Position numbers and translations under genes: made by a program. Below are positions 40,518 through 51,314 of a stretch of 64,000 nucleotides of DNA, one piece after another. Origin of the DNA: Azolla caroliniana (lineage: Eukaryota; Polypodiophyta); contig JBHGNT010000005.1 of NCBI GenBank assembly GCA_043228905.1, positions 19,716,001 through 19,780,000 on the forward strand. Reading direction: 5' to 3'. The notes under the pieces were generated by a model that saw only the letters and a list, made by a program, of their open reading frames with translations, was not told the origin of the DNA and did no database searches. The number at the start of each line of letters is the position of its first letter. The first letter of the stretch is position 1.

Positions 40518-41600
40518 CTATGTGAGGAGATAATTAGCTATTAAGGTCACTAATTAGCTACTATCAATAACTAGTTAGCTATGTCAAGAGCTAATTAGCT
40601 ACTCTTAATGGCTAATTAGCTACTCTTAATGGCTAATTAGCTACTACAAGAGTATGATCATAGCTAATCAGCTACCACACTATATCTAACTAGGTACATC
40701 ATGGCGCATTTTTTATACTCATTGGACTCCCTTTTTTATTTTTTTATTTTTTTTCAAAAAGATACACCTTAGTATTATAAAATCATAAGAACTACAAAAG
40801 TTGTGTTGGATAAACAAATATACCAACAGATTCACTTGTACTCTCATAATGGCCAAATTGATGAGTATATACAATAACCACACATAGTTTTTTGTACATT
40901 CCTTGCTTTCTCCAAGCCGTGAGCTTGGGTTCATGACCCTTTATTTGTGGACTCCCTTTTTATTACGCAGGTTGATTTATTTATTAGGTTCAGGAGAATG
41001 CATCGAAATATCAAAGTTCAACTACGAACAATCAAGTCTCTTAAGCCACACTTTGTGAGACGCTTAAAGGATTAATACACATGTTGCATTTACCATGTTG
41101 TTTCCAATATTTCATGGCTTTTCACAACATTGCCTAATTCAGTACAATCTTCCAAAAGAATAGGGTGGAGTTTATCTGAAGGAGATGTGATAGCAAGACT
41201 CTTACTTTCAGCCATGTTGCTAGCTATCTCCTCATCGGTTGCGGCGTCATCAGCATCGGACACCTCATGCAACCTCCTTAATCCACGAGATTCTACAACA
41301 ACATGTCAGCTAATTAGCGGCTTCTCTTGTGTTTTTCTATGACCTTAGCTCAATTCTAAACATGATAGCTAATTAGCTACATGGTAGGTAATTAGAGGCC
41401 ACTCTTGATACTGCTACATCTTACCTAAATGGTTATTCTTCTTAATTATGGCAGTAGCTAATTAGCTACCACTTAGCTAGTTAACTACATCTTAGCTAAT
41501 TAGTTGCTAGACTATATGTTGGCAATAGTTAATTAGCTACCACTTAACTAATTAGCTAGGATAGTGAGAGGATGAATTTATTGTGGATCCTGTTATAATA
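40518..41600. repeat. TAGCTAATTAGCTA repeat tract, right part, with unique sequence between
   Basis: Repeat words at 40518-40690 continue the tract left of element C. They return at about 41305-41325 and 41360-41570. The unique sequence at about 40700-41090 is AT-rich with no gene seen. The repeat word is its own reverse complement over most of its length, so copies can pair with one another. Confidence 0.75.
41093..41317 (-). other. exon-like open stretch of unknown family
   Basis: Minus strand open frame reading VVESRGLRRLHEVSDADDA, ATDEEIASNMAESKSLAIT and SPSDKLHPILLEDCTELGN. Composition (acidic, few rare residues) is more protein-like than neighbouring ORFs, and it is bracketed by TAGCTAATTAGC repeats. 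There is no Met near its start, so if real it is an internal exon or a fragment. I do not recognise it. Confidence 0.25.
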
Positions 41601-42968
41601 ATTACAATATGTCTTCATTAATTTAAGGAGTTCATTGGACCACAATCGTTTATGACGAATAAGGTGATTAGAGCACATCATGAATTTTACAATGTGGTTG
41701 GACTTATTGTGCATGACCTCCTTAGTCATGAATTGGATGCAAATTTCACAAACGATTAGGTGGACACTACTTTAAGACATTTTCCTAGTGGTAAGACCCC
41801 TTACTAAGATGTCTTGATGTTTAGATATCAAGCTCAACTAGTTTTACTCATTTTGTTAACCATGTAACTTAGTAGTTAGGTAAATAGAATCTAGTTATTA
41901 TGTTGACGATAAACCCTTAAATAGGATTTTGTATCTGGTAATTAAGTGGGACACATTCTAGATTCCCCACTTTAGTATATTGATTATAAACCCTTAAATG
42001 AGATTTTATACCTCGTAATTAACTGGGATACATTCTAGATTCCCCACTACGAAACCCATTTAAGATAGGACTTACACCTTTGTACCTATATTCTCTTCCC
42101 ATATGTGCACCCTTGCACATGAGATAAATATATACCCAATTGTGGGTATTTTGTAACCTGATGCTTATTAATATAAGGAAAGGTTCTTTAAGCTATACTC
42201 TTGTCTTAATCATCCCCCATTAATTGTTCATTAAGTTTAATCCGCTTATTTAACTTTCCCTCTCACACACACATACAAACACATCTCATAGTCTTTCGTT
42301 ACTTAATCACATATGTGATTAACCACACATAATTAGATACTAATTAACCCATAGTTAATTATCTAATTATTAACACTTCACAAATAAAGTTTTTAAGCAA
42401 TATTCCAATAGTTTAAAGGGACCCCAAACTTTGATGTTTCAATATTGTTGAGATTTTGGTTGTATGCCTCAAGCTTTGAAGGTTGGTATCATTAAATTCG
42501 TTTATAAGGTGACATTGCTCAAGTCATTTCACCAATGGCAACCTATTTCTTTGATGAGGGTTGTATAAGTAGCAATGGGCCCAGTTTCGGCTCAAACTGA
42601 ACCGAACCGTTAAACCGTGGTTTAACGGTTTATTGGTTCAAAGATAAATAAACTGTTTGGTTTGGTTTCAAATGTTATGATCCAGTTTGGTTTTGATTCG
42701 GTATGGTTTTGAATTTCATGGTTTAATGGTTTATCGGTTTCGTCTATGTGGTTCGGTTTAAAGGTTTTTAAGTTTAACAGTTTATAGGTTTATAGGTTAA
42801 AAAATATTCTTAAATTTTCATCTCTAGGCTCTAACTTTCAACTTTTAATTTTAAACCTTTAGGCTCTAACTTATTAAATTTTATATGCATTTTAAGTAGA
42901 GTCTCCTTTTGATGTATGATTATCAAATTTATGATAAGTATTATGACCAAATTTATGACAGGTATGAT
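41601..42968. other. intergenic, with a CGGTTT-rich hAT-like end fragment
   Basis: No gene is seen. At about 42574-42830 the sequence starts CAATGGGCCCAG and is full of AACCG/CGGTT words, including a 12-bp perfect inverted repeat (42605-42616 and 42619-42630). Such sequence is common in subterminal regions of plant hAT elements, but no matching second end is found, so it is a fragment at best. Just before the outer hAT, ATGACCAAATTTATGA-type units of about 25 bp are repeated on both sides of the insertion (42915-42968 and 48104-48155). Confidence 0.45.
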
Positions 42969-43323
42969 CAATGTTGCCTTTTGACACCCGTTTTGACTGT
43001 TTTTGGCAAATTTAACCGTATATGAAGGTTAATTTGAAAATGAAACCGTCAATCTTGACGGGCTTATATTTTATAAAAACGTAAAAATGAAGGTTTAAAA
43101 GTTGTTAATATCGTCAAATTGTGCTAAGGCCAAAACAATAGTACATGTATTAGTAGTTACAAATTACAATTCATAGGCTATAGCATATAGTTTTATTTGA
43201 GAAGGGTAAATGTGTAAACATATGTTATGTGATATGATAAAGGAGAAGAAGTGCCCGGACATATGCATAGTGTGAAAATAAACTTAGGGCTTCTTCTATT
43301 TTAAGCCCATTCCTCTCTTTTAT

Positions 43324-43327
<4 letters not shown>

Positions 43328-43382
<55 letters not shown>
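43328..43382. repeat. CT microsatellite
   Basis: Uninterrupted TC/CT dinucleotides for about 54 bp, inside the outer hAT element. The ORF that crosses it on the minus strand owes its RERERE run to this repeat and is not a gene. Confidence 0.95.
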
Positions 43383-43386
<4 letters not shown>

Positions 43387-44148
43387 GTAAATAATGGCTT
43401 TATTACGAAAGAAAAACACCACCATGACTAACTTACTACAAAGTATAGAACCCCTTCTATCTATGGGATCTAAAGACTACTACGACTCTAAACTCAATGC
43501 CACCCTACACACTAATTCAAATGGCGAATATAATGATATGTGACCTCGTAGAGTTCTCTCTCTTCATGGTTGAGATTTCGTGACTTCTCTAGCACTGTCA
43601 ATTGCCACAAAAGAAGTCCTTTTAACTTTAGAATATATTTTCTCTCTCTCTCCACTTGCTTCTACTTCTTTCTTGATTTCTCTCTCACTCTCTCCCTTGC
43701 TTTAATCAAGTTGTAATTCTTTCTTTCTTTCTTTCTCAAGCTCTTTGCTTTGATCAAGTTGTACTTTGTTCTTTCTCTCTTTCCCACCCTCTCTCTCACT
43801 CACAAGCATAGTTCTAGCCATACGTCTCAAACGCGTCATACTCATACGTGAATATTCGTATCATACTCATACGTGAAATGGCTCCAAGTATGATTGGAAT
43901 CCATTCATCTATATTTATTTTTATTTTTATTTTTATTACTCTAAAAAAATTTTAAAAATATGAAAAATAAAAAATAATCAAGATTTTTATAAACAAAAAT
44001 CAAGACCATAATTTCATTGAAAACTAACAAAATAGCATCCAAAATTCTAAACATGAACCAAAATTTATCCAAAGTTCAAAGTTCAAACATGAACATTAAC
44101 CTAGAAAGTAGCTCTAAATTCATAGTACTAATAGTTAATCTCATCTCT

Positions 44149-46209
44149 CTACTCTTGAGGTGCATTGTCAATGTTAACATCTTGCCCATCATCTTCTTCT
44201 TCTTCGAAATCCTCATTAACCATAGTTGCATGTTGTCTTTGCAATACCAAAAGCCTATCATCATCTTCTTCTTTATTAATCATATCCAAAGTCACTTCTA
44301 TACGGCATGAATCTCTTTCTTTGACTTTCTTTAATAGACGATGGTTTGTATGCAAGTATACCAGCTTCTCTATATGATCATGACTCAACCTATTTCTCCT
44401 CTTAGTGTGTATCAATGAAAAGGTACTCCAATTTCCCTCACATGGAGATGCACAAGTACCTTGAGAAAGCACTCGTATCGCAAGTTTACTTAAATTTGGG
44501 GTTTCTCCTCCAAATAATTCCCACCACTTAACACCTTCTTTCATTCTAGTAGGATCATTTGAAGGTGGAAGTTGAAAAATACCCTTCTCTTTAGTTTTAT
44601 AAGCATGATACTCATCTAATAAATTACCTTGCATCTTAATGTCACCATTTGCATATCGCATAATGGTGTCTATCCAACTAGCATTCACCACATTATCAAA
44701 AACTTGAGAATTTTCCCACCAATTTGGATGTAAGAGATATCCAATTGCATGTAATGGTGAATGTAACATTTTGCATCTATCCATGCATAATCCTCTAATT
44801 TCATCAAGCAACATGTTATTGATTCCTTGCATTTTATTTATTTCTTCTACCATTCGTCGTGTACATTCATATATCAACCCCGTTGTTGCACCTTCTCTAT
44901 CCGCCAATCGCAACACTTTTAAAATTGGTGAGCATATTTCCACTATCATCTTTACATTTGACCAAAAGGAAGCATTCAATATTATCGAAACTACTTCTTC
45001 TGCTTATTGCGTTTTAGATCCCTTCCATTGGCACCATTCTTCGCTAACTACCATTCTTCTTAAACCACTATACACTCTATCATCCAACAAATTTGATAGC
45101 ACAATGAAACTATAAGCAAACCTTGTAGTAGAAGGCTTCAACAATTCCTTTTTACTAAACTTGCGAAACATTGCAAGCACATATAGCTTTCTTGTGATGA
45201 ACGTAGTAACCTTCATACCTAATCTCAGAGCATCATTAACCCAAGCACATTTTCCTATATCCTCAAACAACAAATCAAGGCAATGACATGTGCATCAAGT
45301 AAAAAATATCATGGGCCACTCTTTCTCTATCATATGTCCCGCTGCCACACAATTTGATGCATTATCCATGCATACTTGCATAACATTTGTTGGGCCAATT
45401 TCAAGAATGGTAGCTTTTAGAATATTAAAGATATACTCCCCCGTTTTACATTCTCCACTTGTATCCACAGACCTCAAAAACACTGAACCAAACATTGATG
45501 AAGCTAGAACATTAATTATTGGCCTATTTCTAGTATCTGACCAACCATCACTGACTATAGTGCATCCATATATTTTCCATTTCTCTTTGATGCATGAAAG
45601 TTTATCTTCAACAATTTTTACTTCTTCATCTAAGTGCCTCTTTCCCAATTGGAAAGAACTTGGTGGCTTATATGACGGACCAGCCTTTGCAATTGCTTGA
45701 ACCATATCATGAAAAAAGGAACTATCAACCTTAAGATGTGGAATATCCTCTACAAAAAAGAATCTTCTCACTGATTCATCGGCATTTTTATTCAAACTTT
45801 TTTGCCAAGAGATTTGTAGGGATCCACTAGAATTCTCAATTGTCCTCTTCTTACATGATGAAGATGACATGTCAACTACAGATGCACAAGTAGATGGCAC
45901 AACATTGGCATTAGATGTACTTATATCGACATTATTCTCACTTTCTGTAATAGAATTTTCATTAGCATTAATATTTTCATGAGCATCCACATCCGATACT
46001 AATTTTTGTATCTCATCTTCTATTGCTCCAGTGACTTTGCGGCATTTATCCACACCTTGTCCTTTTAGCCCCAAAAGATGGGCTTTAATTCGGTGTGGAC
46101 CACCAGCAAACACGTGTTTGCAATATTTGCATTCATTTATATGCATTCCTTTATTGTTTCTCTTCACGACAGTAATGTGGTCCCATAAAAAGCTCTTTTG
46201 TTTGCCCAT
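44149..46209 (-). pseudogene. hAT transposase with two in-frame stops
   Basis: 687 codons in a single frame from ATG 46209. N-terminal BED zinc finger, SFLWDHITVVKRNNKGMHIN then ECKYCKHVFAG and HRIKAHLLGLKG; DUF659-type core at about codons 185-300 with IYGCTIVSDGWSDTRNRPII and MQVCMDNASNCVAAGHMI, which hold the first two catalytic Asp; C-terminal dimerisation domain at about 560-630, KWWELFGGETPNLSKLAIR and CEGNWSTFSLIHTKRRNRL. Stops: TGA at 45295-45297 (codon 305), before CTCHCLDLLFEDIGK where relatives have Trp, and TAA at about 45004 (codon 402). No frameshift. This is the common plant hAT transposase without other domains. The two stops imply recent loss of activity. Confidence 0.9.
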
Positions 46210-47481
46210 ACTACAATCACATTAATTTATAAATCAACAATTTAGGAAGTGAGTTAACAAATCTACAATCACGTTGATATTAATATATAAAAGAACATTA
46301 GAAAACTACAATTACATTGATTTAATAAAACTACAATCCTTTTGAGGTGCTTTTCCTTCTCAGAGTTTATTAAGTTCTATTCGATTTCGGGCAACATTGC
46401 CTCAATATAATTCATTTCTATGTCACTTTCTATGTTACTTTCTATCTTATGTTTCAAATTTCAATATCAAAAATTTCTATGGCTAAAAGCCAAAAGGTTC
46501 AATGGTGATTATCTCTCTCCAAAGGCCAAATTTCAATTAGATGAAAACATGAACAACTAGTTAAATTCTCTACATTATTACGAATCCTATATGGCCAAGA
46601 GGTATTACTTTTCAGCACATTAAGACCTTCTCAATCCCATGCAAGACAAATCACAAACCTAAGACAAAGATGCATCATGCAATTTGTTGTTTCTCTTCCT
46701 CTTTCAATTATTCGATTAAAAAAACCAAAAAAATGGGTAGTGAAGGGGTGGGGAAGGGCGACATGTCTAGTTTTCTTATCCCTTGCATCCATTATTTGAG
46801 AAAAACATGCATTTGTAGTATGTACAACCTGAAATTAAAGCTGATTTGCACATACAAACATCCATAATTCCATAATCTCATTTAGTGTTTTATGAGTTCT
46901 TGGGTTTTTGTTAAGATTTTGAGGGTTTTTTCCCAAATTTTCGTTTTAGGGTTTGATCTCATGCTCATTGAATGATTTAACAATTGTATAGACATTAGAA
47001 ATACATGAATTCAGGATAACAATTTACCTTTACGCTTCCAAGAAGAATCAAACGAGACAAATCGGTAAGGCGGCAGGTTGTAGGCGGCCCGCGGGTGAGC
47101 GGGAATCAGGATTCGGGATTCGGGATTCGGGATTTGGGAATCAGAAATTAGAAATTAGAAATCAGCCTGTTCGTTTTGTCCTTCACAAAAATCTGATTTT
47201 CACTCAAAGCTCTCGATTCTCTTCACGATTTTCTCCTCACAGAAATCTGATTTTCACTCAAAGCTCTCGATTCTCTACGGTCGACTGAGGACTCTCGATT
47301 CTCAGACTCTCAAACTCTCAGAGACTCAGACTCATCACTCGTCACTGCTCAATGCTCAGTGCTCACAACGCAACGACGCATCAGAAAAACCCCCCCAAAA
47401 AAACACCCAAACCCCCCCCCCCCCAAAAAAAAAAAAACCCAAACGAATATTGCGTATCATACGCGTACGTTTGCAAACGTT
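46210..47481. other. 5' half of inner hAT, non-coding
   Basis: Between transposase start and right end. It contains short degenerate duplications, for example an imperfect repeat of about 60 bp around CAGAAATCTGATTTTCACTC at about 47180 and 47240, GGGATTCGGGATTCGG at about 47110, and C/A homopolymers at about 47388-47440. Probably the transposase promoter and leader, but I see no clear TATA box. Confidence 0.5.
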
Positions 47482-47515
47482 CGCGTACGTCCAATAAATT
47501 GGACGTACGCGAATA
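47482..47515. repeat. 34-bp near-perfect palindrome at the end of the inner hAT
   Basis: Arms TTCGCGTACGTCCAAT (47482-47497) and ATTGGACGTACGCGAA (47500-47515) are exact reverse complements separated by AA. It lies 12 bp inside the right terminus, and its arms contain the CGTACG words typical of this element's ends. Likely part of the transposase binding region, able to form a hairpin. Confidence 0.92.
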
Positions 47516-47639
47516 TTAGGAACTATGCTCACAAGTTATAATTGATCATTGATGGAATACATCCACAACTTTGCAACTTTACATCTCTCACACACAAGTT
47601 ATAATTTATCATTGAGGTCAATGCATGTCTTCAAATTTT

Positions 47640-47989
47640 ACATGATGCAAAGGCTTGTGAAATGGAACTCTATAGGTTTGTTGACACTTTACGTTTAAAT
47701 TGTGAAGATTATACTATGCATGAAGCTTGGCGTATGTTTTGCAAAATGAAGGACTGGTTTCCCTCATTTGATGAAATTATGGCACACTACTTTGATTATT
47801 CCATCTAGCATGGTTTTATGTGAGAGAGGGTTCTCTAAGCAAAATCTCATCAAAGAGATGAAAAGAAATCGATTGAATATAGAACATTTAGATGATTTAA
47901 TGCGAGTCTCATTGAATGGGCCACACATTGAAGAAATGCAATGGGATTGTGTATATGAAAATTGGAATGCAAAGGATAGAAGGGTATAA
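47640..47989 (+). pseudogene. C-terminal dimerisation domain of the outer hAT transposase
   Basis: Reads ACEMELYRFVDTLRLNCED and AWRMFCKMKDWFPSFDEIM in one frame, then from about 47768 in another LWHTTLIIPSSMVLCERGFS, KQNLIKEMKRNRLNIEHLDD and LMRVSLNGPHIEEMQWDCV, ending at 47989. PSS-CERGFS-QN-IK is the hATC signature of transposases related to ZBED-type proteins. A frameshift near 47770 divides it. This belongs to a different hAT lineage from the inner element, whose hATC reads SPCEGNWSTF. Confidence 0.8.
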
Positions 47990-48279
47990 TATATTGTTTA
48001 GTGCGAATATTCGATGTATTTTGACAAACCGTCATTTGACGAGCAAAAAATTTGGAATATCGTTCTCATGACAAACAATGTTAGCCGTCAAAAGTCAACA
48101 CTGGGTATGATGACCAAATTTATAATAAGTGTGATAACCAAATTTATGATGATAATAACTGTTATCTTATACAGTATAAGATAATTACAAAGGTCTTGAC
48201 AAGTAAACTACAAAAGCATTTCCCAAAGTTGATACACATTGCCTAGGTACAGTTTTATTGCATCAGCATGTAGGAATAT

Positions 48280-48730
48280 ATTGCATAATGTATTGAATAT
48301 TCAAATAGTCATGGATTATGGACAACACATGCATCAAAAATTGATTATGGTGTAGTTAGATTTGGAGAGAGCTTATAATCATGTTGATTAGTCCTTTGCT
48401 TATTGGTTAATGCATACAATGGGCTTTGGACCACAAATTTCTTGCCTCATATTTTTATTGGACAATATGCGGCATCTCAAGTAATGCCTACTAGTGGAGT
48501 TACATATGATATTACCCTCATGAGATATGTTTTTCAAGGATACCTACATAGCCCATTGTTGTTTGCTATTGTTGTTTATCATTATTGGTGATGTTATCAA
48601 GGTTTGCAACAAATGGTGAAAGTATAGGCCTACAACTTCCATATGGGGGAAACTAGTAGTGTGAGCTTCGATAAACGATTCTTTCATGTTTCTATGAGCC
48701 TCAAAAGAGAGTCTTGAGAATGGGATGCTC
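48280..48730 (+). pseudogene. LINE reverse transcriptase relic
   Basis: Frame reading LDLERAYNHVD-stop-SFAYWLMHTMGFGP at about 48358-48432 matches the plant LINE motif with the first catalytic Asp; another frame then gives RYVFQGYLHSPLLFAIVVYHYW at about 48520-48591, the QGCPLSPLLFA motif. A TAG replaces the Trp after NHVD. The FADD box is not recognisable. Much shorter than a LINE and broken by frameshifts. Confidence 0.65.
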
Positions 48731-49224
48731 ATATGGAACTAAATTGCATTGGTATACTGATTACATATTAATCGAAGGAAGTATGACCTCGTCTCATGTA
48801 CTAAGAGGGATTTGGAATGTTTATGACACCAATGATAAGTAGGGTATCCATTAATAATGAATGTGACGAACGGTCAATTAATTAAATGGATATTTAGCAA
48901 GTTAATGGATAAGTTCATGACATATTGGAAGTCACAATCTTAGCAATTTCATGTATGCGTGAAGGTTGTATAATGTATTATATAGTCCATGATACTATAT
49001 TACTTGTCATTGCTACCATGGACTTGGAAGTTTTTTCATTTTGTTTTGCAACCTTTTTGCTATTTTTTGTGGAGAAAGAGAGATAAGATGGGAATCACAT
49101 GGACTACATGCAATCATATAGCAACCCCTAAGCTCTTGGGGAGAGTTGTGATATTGGACTTATGTCACATACATGTGTTGTCATGTCTAGATTCGAACTC
49201 TTCGTGAACCTCTTGTATATAGTA
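48731..49224. other. no feature recognised
   Basis: AT-rich stretch with short ORFs only. Weak traces of LINE coding sequence may extend into 48731-48840, but I cannot support a boundary. Confidence 0.4.
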
Positions 49225-49671
49225 AAGTGTTATGTTCTAACTAACACATCCAAATACATGGTCATGGCATGCATATCTTAGTAGATTATCTATTCCAAGT
49301 TCTAAGAGTTTTTAGAAGCTTCCAGAAAGCTCCAAAAGCTTCTGCATGACAATGGGTCTATGCATGGAACTACATGCAGAGCACAGAAAAATGTATAAAT
49401 ACTTGTAACCTCCTTGGTTCCTTTCAAGGGATTCAACGCCAGTCACTAATATATTAATCTAGTTTCCTTGTTTCATGCTATATTGTCTACTTGATCTTCA
49501 TATTTGTCTTCATGCTCTCCAGTTAATCTTAGCTTCTTAAGTTCATAGTCTCATCACTCACAACTTCTATAGTTTCTAGCATCGTACTTCGAGTTCCATG
49601 TTCGTAACCTTATTGGTCATAGCCTCATCATCCATGCTCTATCATAGTCCAGGGTTGGTGTGTTCGTGATA
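49225..49671 (+). mobile_element. LTR relic of a C/D-type Gypsy element
   Basis: Ends GTGATA followed by GTTTGAAGCC, the same LTR/leader junction as C (CTGACA then GTTTGAATAA) and D (TTGACA then GTTTGAACCA). Upstream it has TATAAATAC (about 49393) and GGGATTCAACGCCAGTC, matching GGTTCAACGCCAGTC of C at the same distance. The start near TGTTATGTTC (about 49227) is approximate. Only one LTR is visible. Confidence 0.6.
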
Positions 49672-50238
49672 GTTTGAAGCCCTTCGTTTTCTATCCTCGT
49701 CACCATCTCTATCTCTTAGTTTCTTCTCATCATTGTCTATGTCTTTTAGATTCTTTGCATCCTCCGCATCTCTATCTCTTAGTTTCTTCTCATCATCGTC
49801 TCTGTCGTTTAGATTCTTCTCATCCTCCACATCTCTATCTCTTAGTTTCTTCTCATCCTCCACATCGTTATCTCTTAGTTTCTTATCATCATTGTCTCTG
49901 TCTTTTAGTTTCTTCTCATCATTGTCTCTGTCTATGTGTTTCCTCTCATCAACATCCCTTTTCTTGTGCTTCTTGTCATCCTCAATATCCATGTCTTTGG
50001 GTTTCCTCTCATCCTCCACATCTCTATCTCTGTGTTTCTTATCATCATCGCCCTTATATGTTCACCTCTTATCATCTTCCACATCCCTATCTCTACATTT
50101 TTTGTCATTGTCATCCTTCTCTCCGTGTTTCCTTCCATTTTCATCTCTATCTTTGTGTTTCTTATCATCTTTGTCCCTTTCTCTATTTTTCCTATAGTCT
50201 TAATCCCTATTTATGTGTTTTCTATCATCCTCTATATC
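49672..50238 (-). repeat. charged-repeat minisatellite (possible KRD-rich coding relic)
   Basis: Tandem units of about 30-40 bp. On the minus strand they read DVEDEKKLRDRDVEDEKNLN and relatives, 125 codons open to a stop at 49642, and upstream DRDENGRKHGEKDDNDKKCR with two stops. On the plus strand the same DNA is open for 200 codons (Leu/Ser/His-rich), so open frames alone prove nothing. Either it is the leader minisatellite of the Gypsy whose LTR precedes it, or the remains of a Lys/Arg/Asp repeat protein such as a splicing factor. Copia J cuts it at 50239. Confidence 0.55.
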
Positions 50239-50637
50239 TGTTGAGAGACAAGCTCAACATCGGCCGGATCGGCTGAGCAAGCTGAGGAACCGATCGGTAC
50301 CGGTACGGAGACCGGTGCGTAGGAAGGCCAGATCGGTGCAGAAACCGAGAGGCCTTCAGAAAGATATTCCGCAAGGAATATATTTGGGAGTTAGTGTAGG
50401 GGCTCCTTAATGAGCATTGAAGTACTGTCAGTACTTCTGTCAGTCCAAAAAGGACTTGTATAAAAGTGTTCATTGAACACACACGATGTACAGATTGAGT
50501 ATTATTTTGAATATAGTTCTGTTTTTACTCTCTCTCTCTGTCTCTCCCGTGCGTACTGTGCAAACCTAAGCTTTCCATTAAACCTGCGTTTTTTGTTGTT
50601 CGGTTTCCTATATTGCTTCCACACGCCATTCTTTTCA
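50239..50637 (+). repeat. 5' LTR of Copia J
   Basis: 399 bp, TGTTGAG...TCA, then TGGTATCAGAGC (initiator tRNA-Met primer site, 50638-50649). The first 21 bases are a stem-loop: TGTTGAG, seven bases, CTCAACA. TATA box TATAAAAG at 50459-50466, then a CT-rich leader. Confidence 0.85.
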
Positions 50638-50719
50638 TGGTATCAGAGCGTGAGGGTTGAGAACCTCTGCATTCGACTTTGCTTGAAGGAAAAACCAATG
50701 AAGAAGAACAAGAAAACCG

Positions 50720-51108
50720 ATGGATAGAGGAATGGCTAGCTCACATCCGACGGAGAAGCTCAACAGAACCAACTACGCATCTTGGTCCTACAAGATGCAC
50801 CAGTACCTGCTTGGGCACGGTTACTGGAGCTATGTCGAAGGAGTGAATGACTCGGCACCCGAATTGACACACAAACTTCCAGGCGTGGGAACAATCGGCG
50901 AGCAAAGTGTTGTACTGTTTCGCGTCTTGTGTGGGCGAACAGCTATTAAACTACGTTCGGGATGCAAAAACGCCAAAGGGTGTGTGGGAAAATCTGAAGA
51001 AGATCTCGCCGCGAGCACCACAGCCAGGAAGCTTCAGCTCCGACAGGAGTTGAGCAACCTACGACAATGTGATTTGTAGGTGGCTGACTATACCTCGAAG
51101 ATCAAGGA
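50720..51108 (+). pseudogene. gag N-terminus of Copia J
   Basis: From ATG 50720: SHPTEKLNRTNYASWSYKMH and QYLLGHGYWSYVEGVNDSAP, the start of a Copia Gag (DUF4219/UBN2 type). At about 50880 the frame changes (then AWEQSASKVLYCFASCVGEQ, LLNYVRDAKTPKGVWENLKK) and at about 51010 it changes back (RKLQLRQELSNLR), so two compensating indels lie between. TAG at 51077-51079 precedes VADYTSKIKDI, where L is inserted. Confidence 0.8.
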
Positions 51109-51314
51109 CATATTGTTGGGATTTCGGTCCCTCCGGATGGGATGTCCGTAGATAAATGACGGCAAGCCCGGTTGCGGTTACGAAACCGGAGGATGAAGAG
51201 TACCCGGCATGAAGCCGGATGAAGAGTACCCGGCTACGGATCCGGATGATGAAGACCCCGGCTACGGAGCCGGATGATGAAGACCCCGGCTATGGAGCCG
51301 GATGACGAATGTAC

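Larger units (their letters stand above)
43807..47527 (-). mobile_element. inner hAT element with near-intact transposase
   Basis: 3,721 bp. Left end CATAGTTCTAGCCATACG; complement of the right end CATAGTTCCTAATATTCGCG, so the first eight bases are a perfect terminal inverted repeat. Target duplication CTCACAAG at 43799-43806 and 47528-47535, perfect. ATACG and CGTACG words crowd both subterminal regions, the usual transposase binding sites. It encodes one transposase on the minus strand (44149-46209) with two premature stops. Confidence 0.92.
42969..48103 (+). mobile_element. outer hAT element
   Basis: Left end CAATGTTGCCTTTTGAC and, on the complement of the right end, CAGTGTTGACTTTTGAC. 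Flanks are a perfect 8-bp duplication GGTATGAT at 42961-42968 and 48104-48111. Taking out the inner hAT and its extra TSD copy leaves about 1.4 kb, too short for a full transposase; only its C-terminal domain remains. So it is a deletion derivative. A CT dinucleotide run of over 50 bp (about 43328-43382) lies in its left part. Confidence 0.88.

Noticed and set aside
43225-43425. Minus-strand ORF with a long Arg-Glu run
   Set aside because: The run is translation of a CT microsatellite.
49674-50276. 200-codon plus-strand ORF rich in Leu, Ser and His
   Set aside because: Product of a minisatellite that is open in several frames; it reads into the J LTR at its end.
51114-51314. Independent LTR fragment
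   Set aside because: It shares the CATAT duplication with the right end of L and is nearly identical to L's 3' LTR, so it is the first part of L's 5' LTR.
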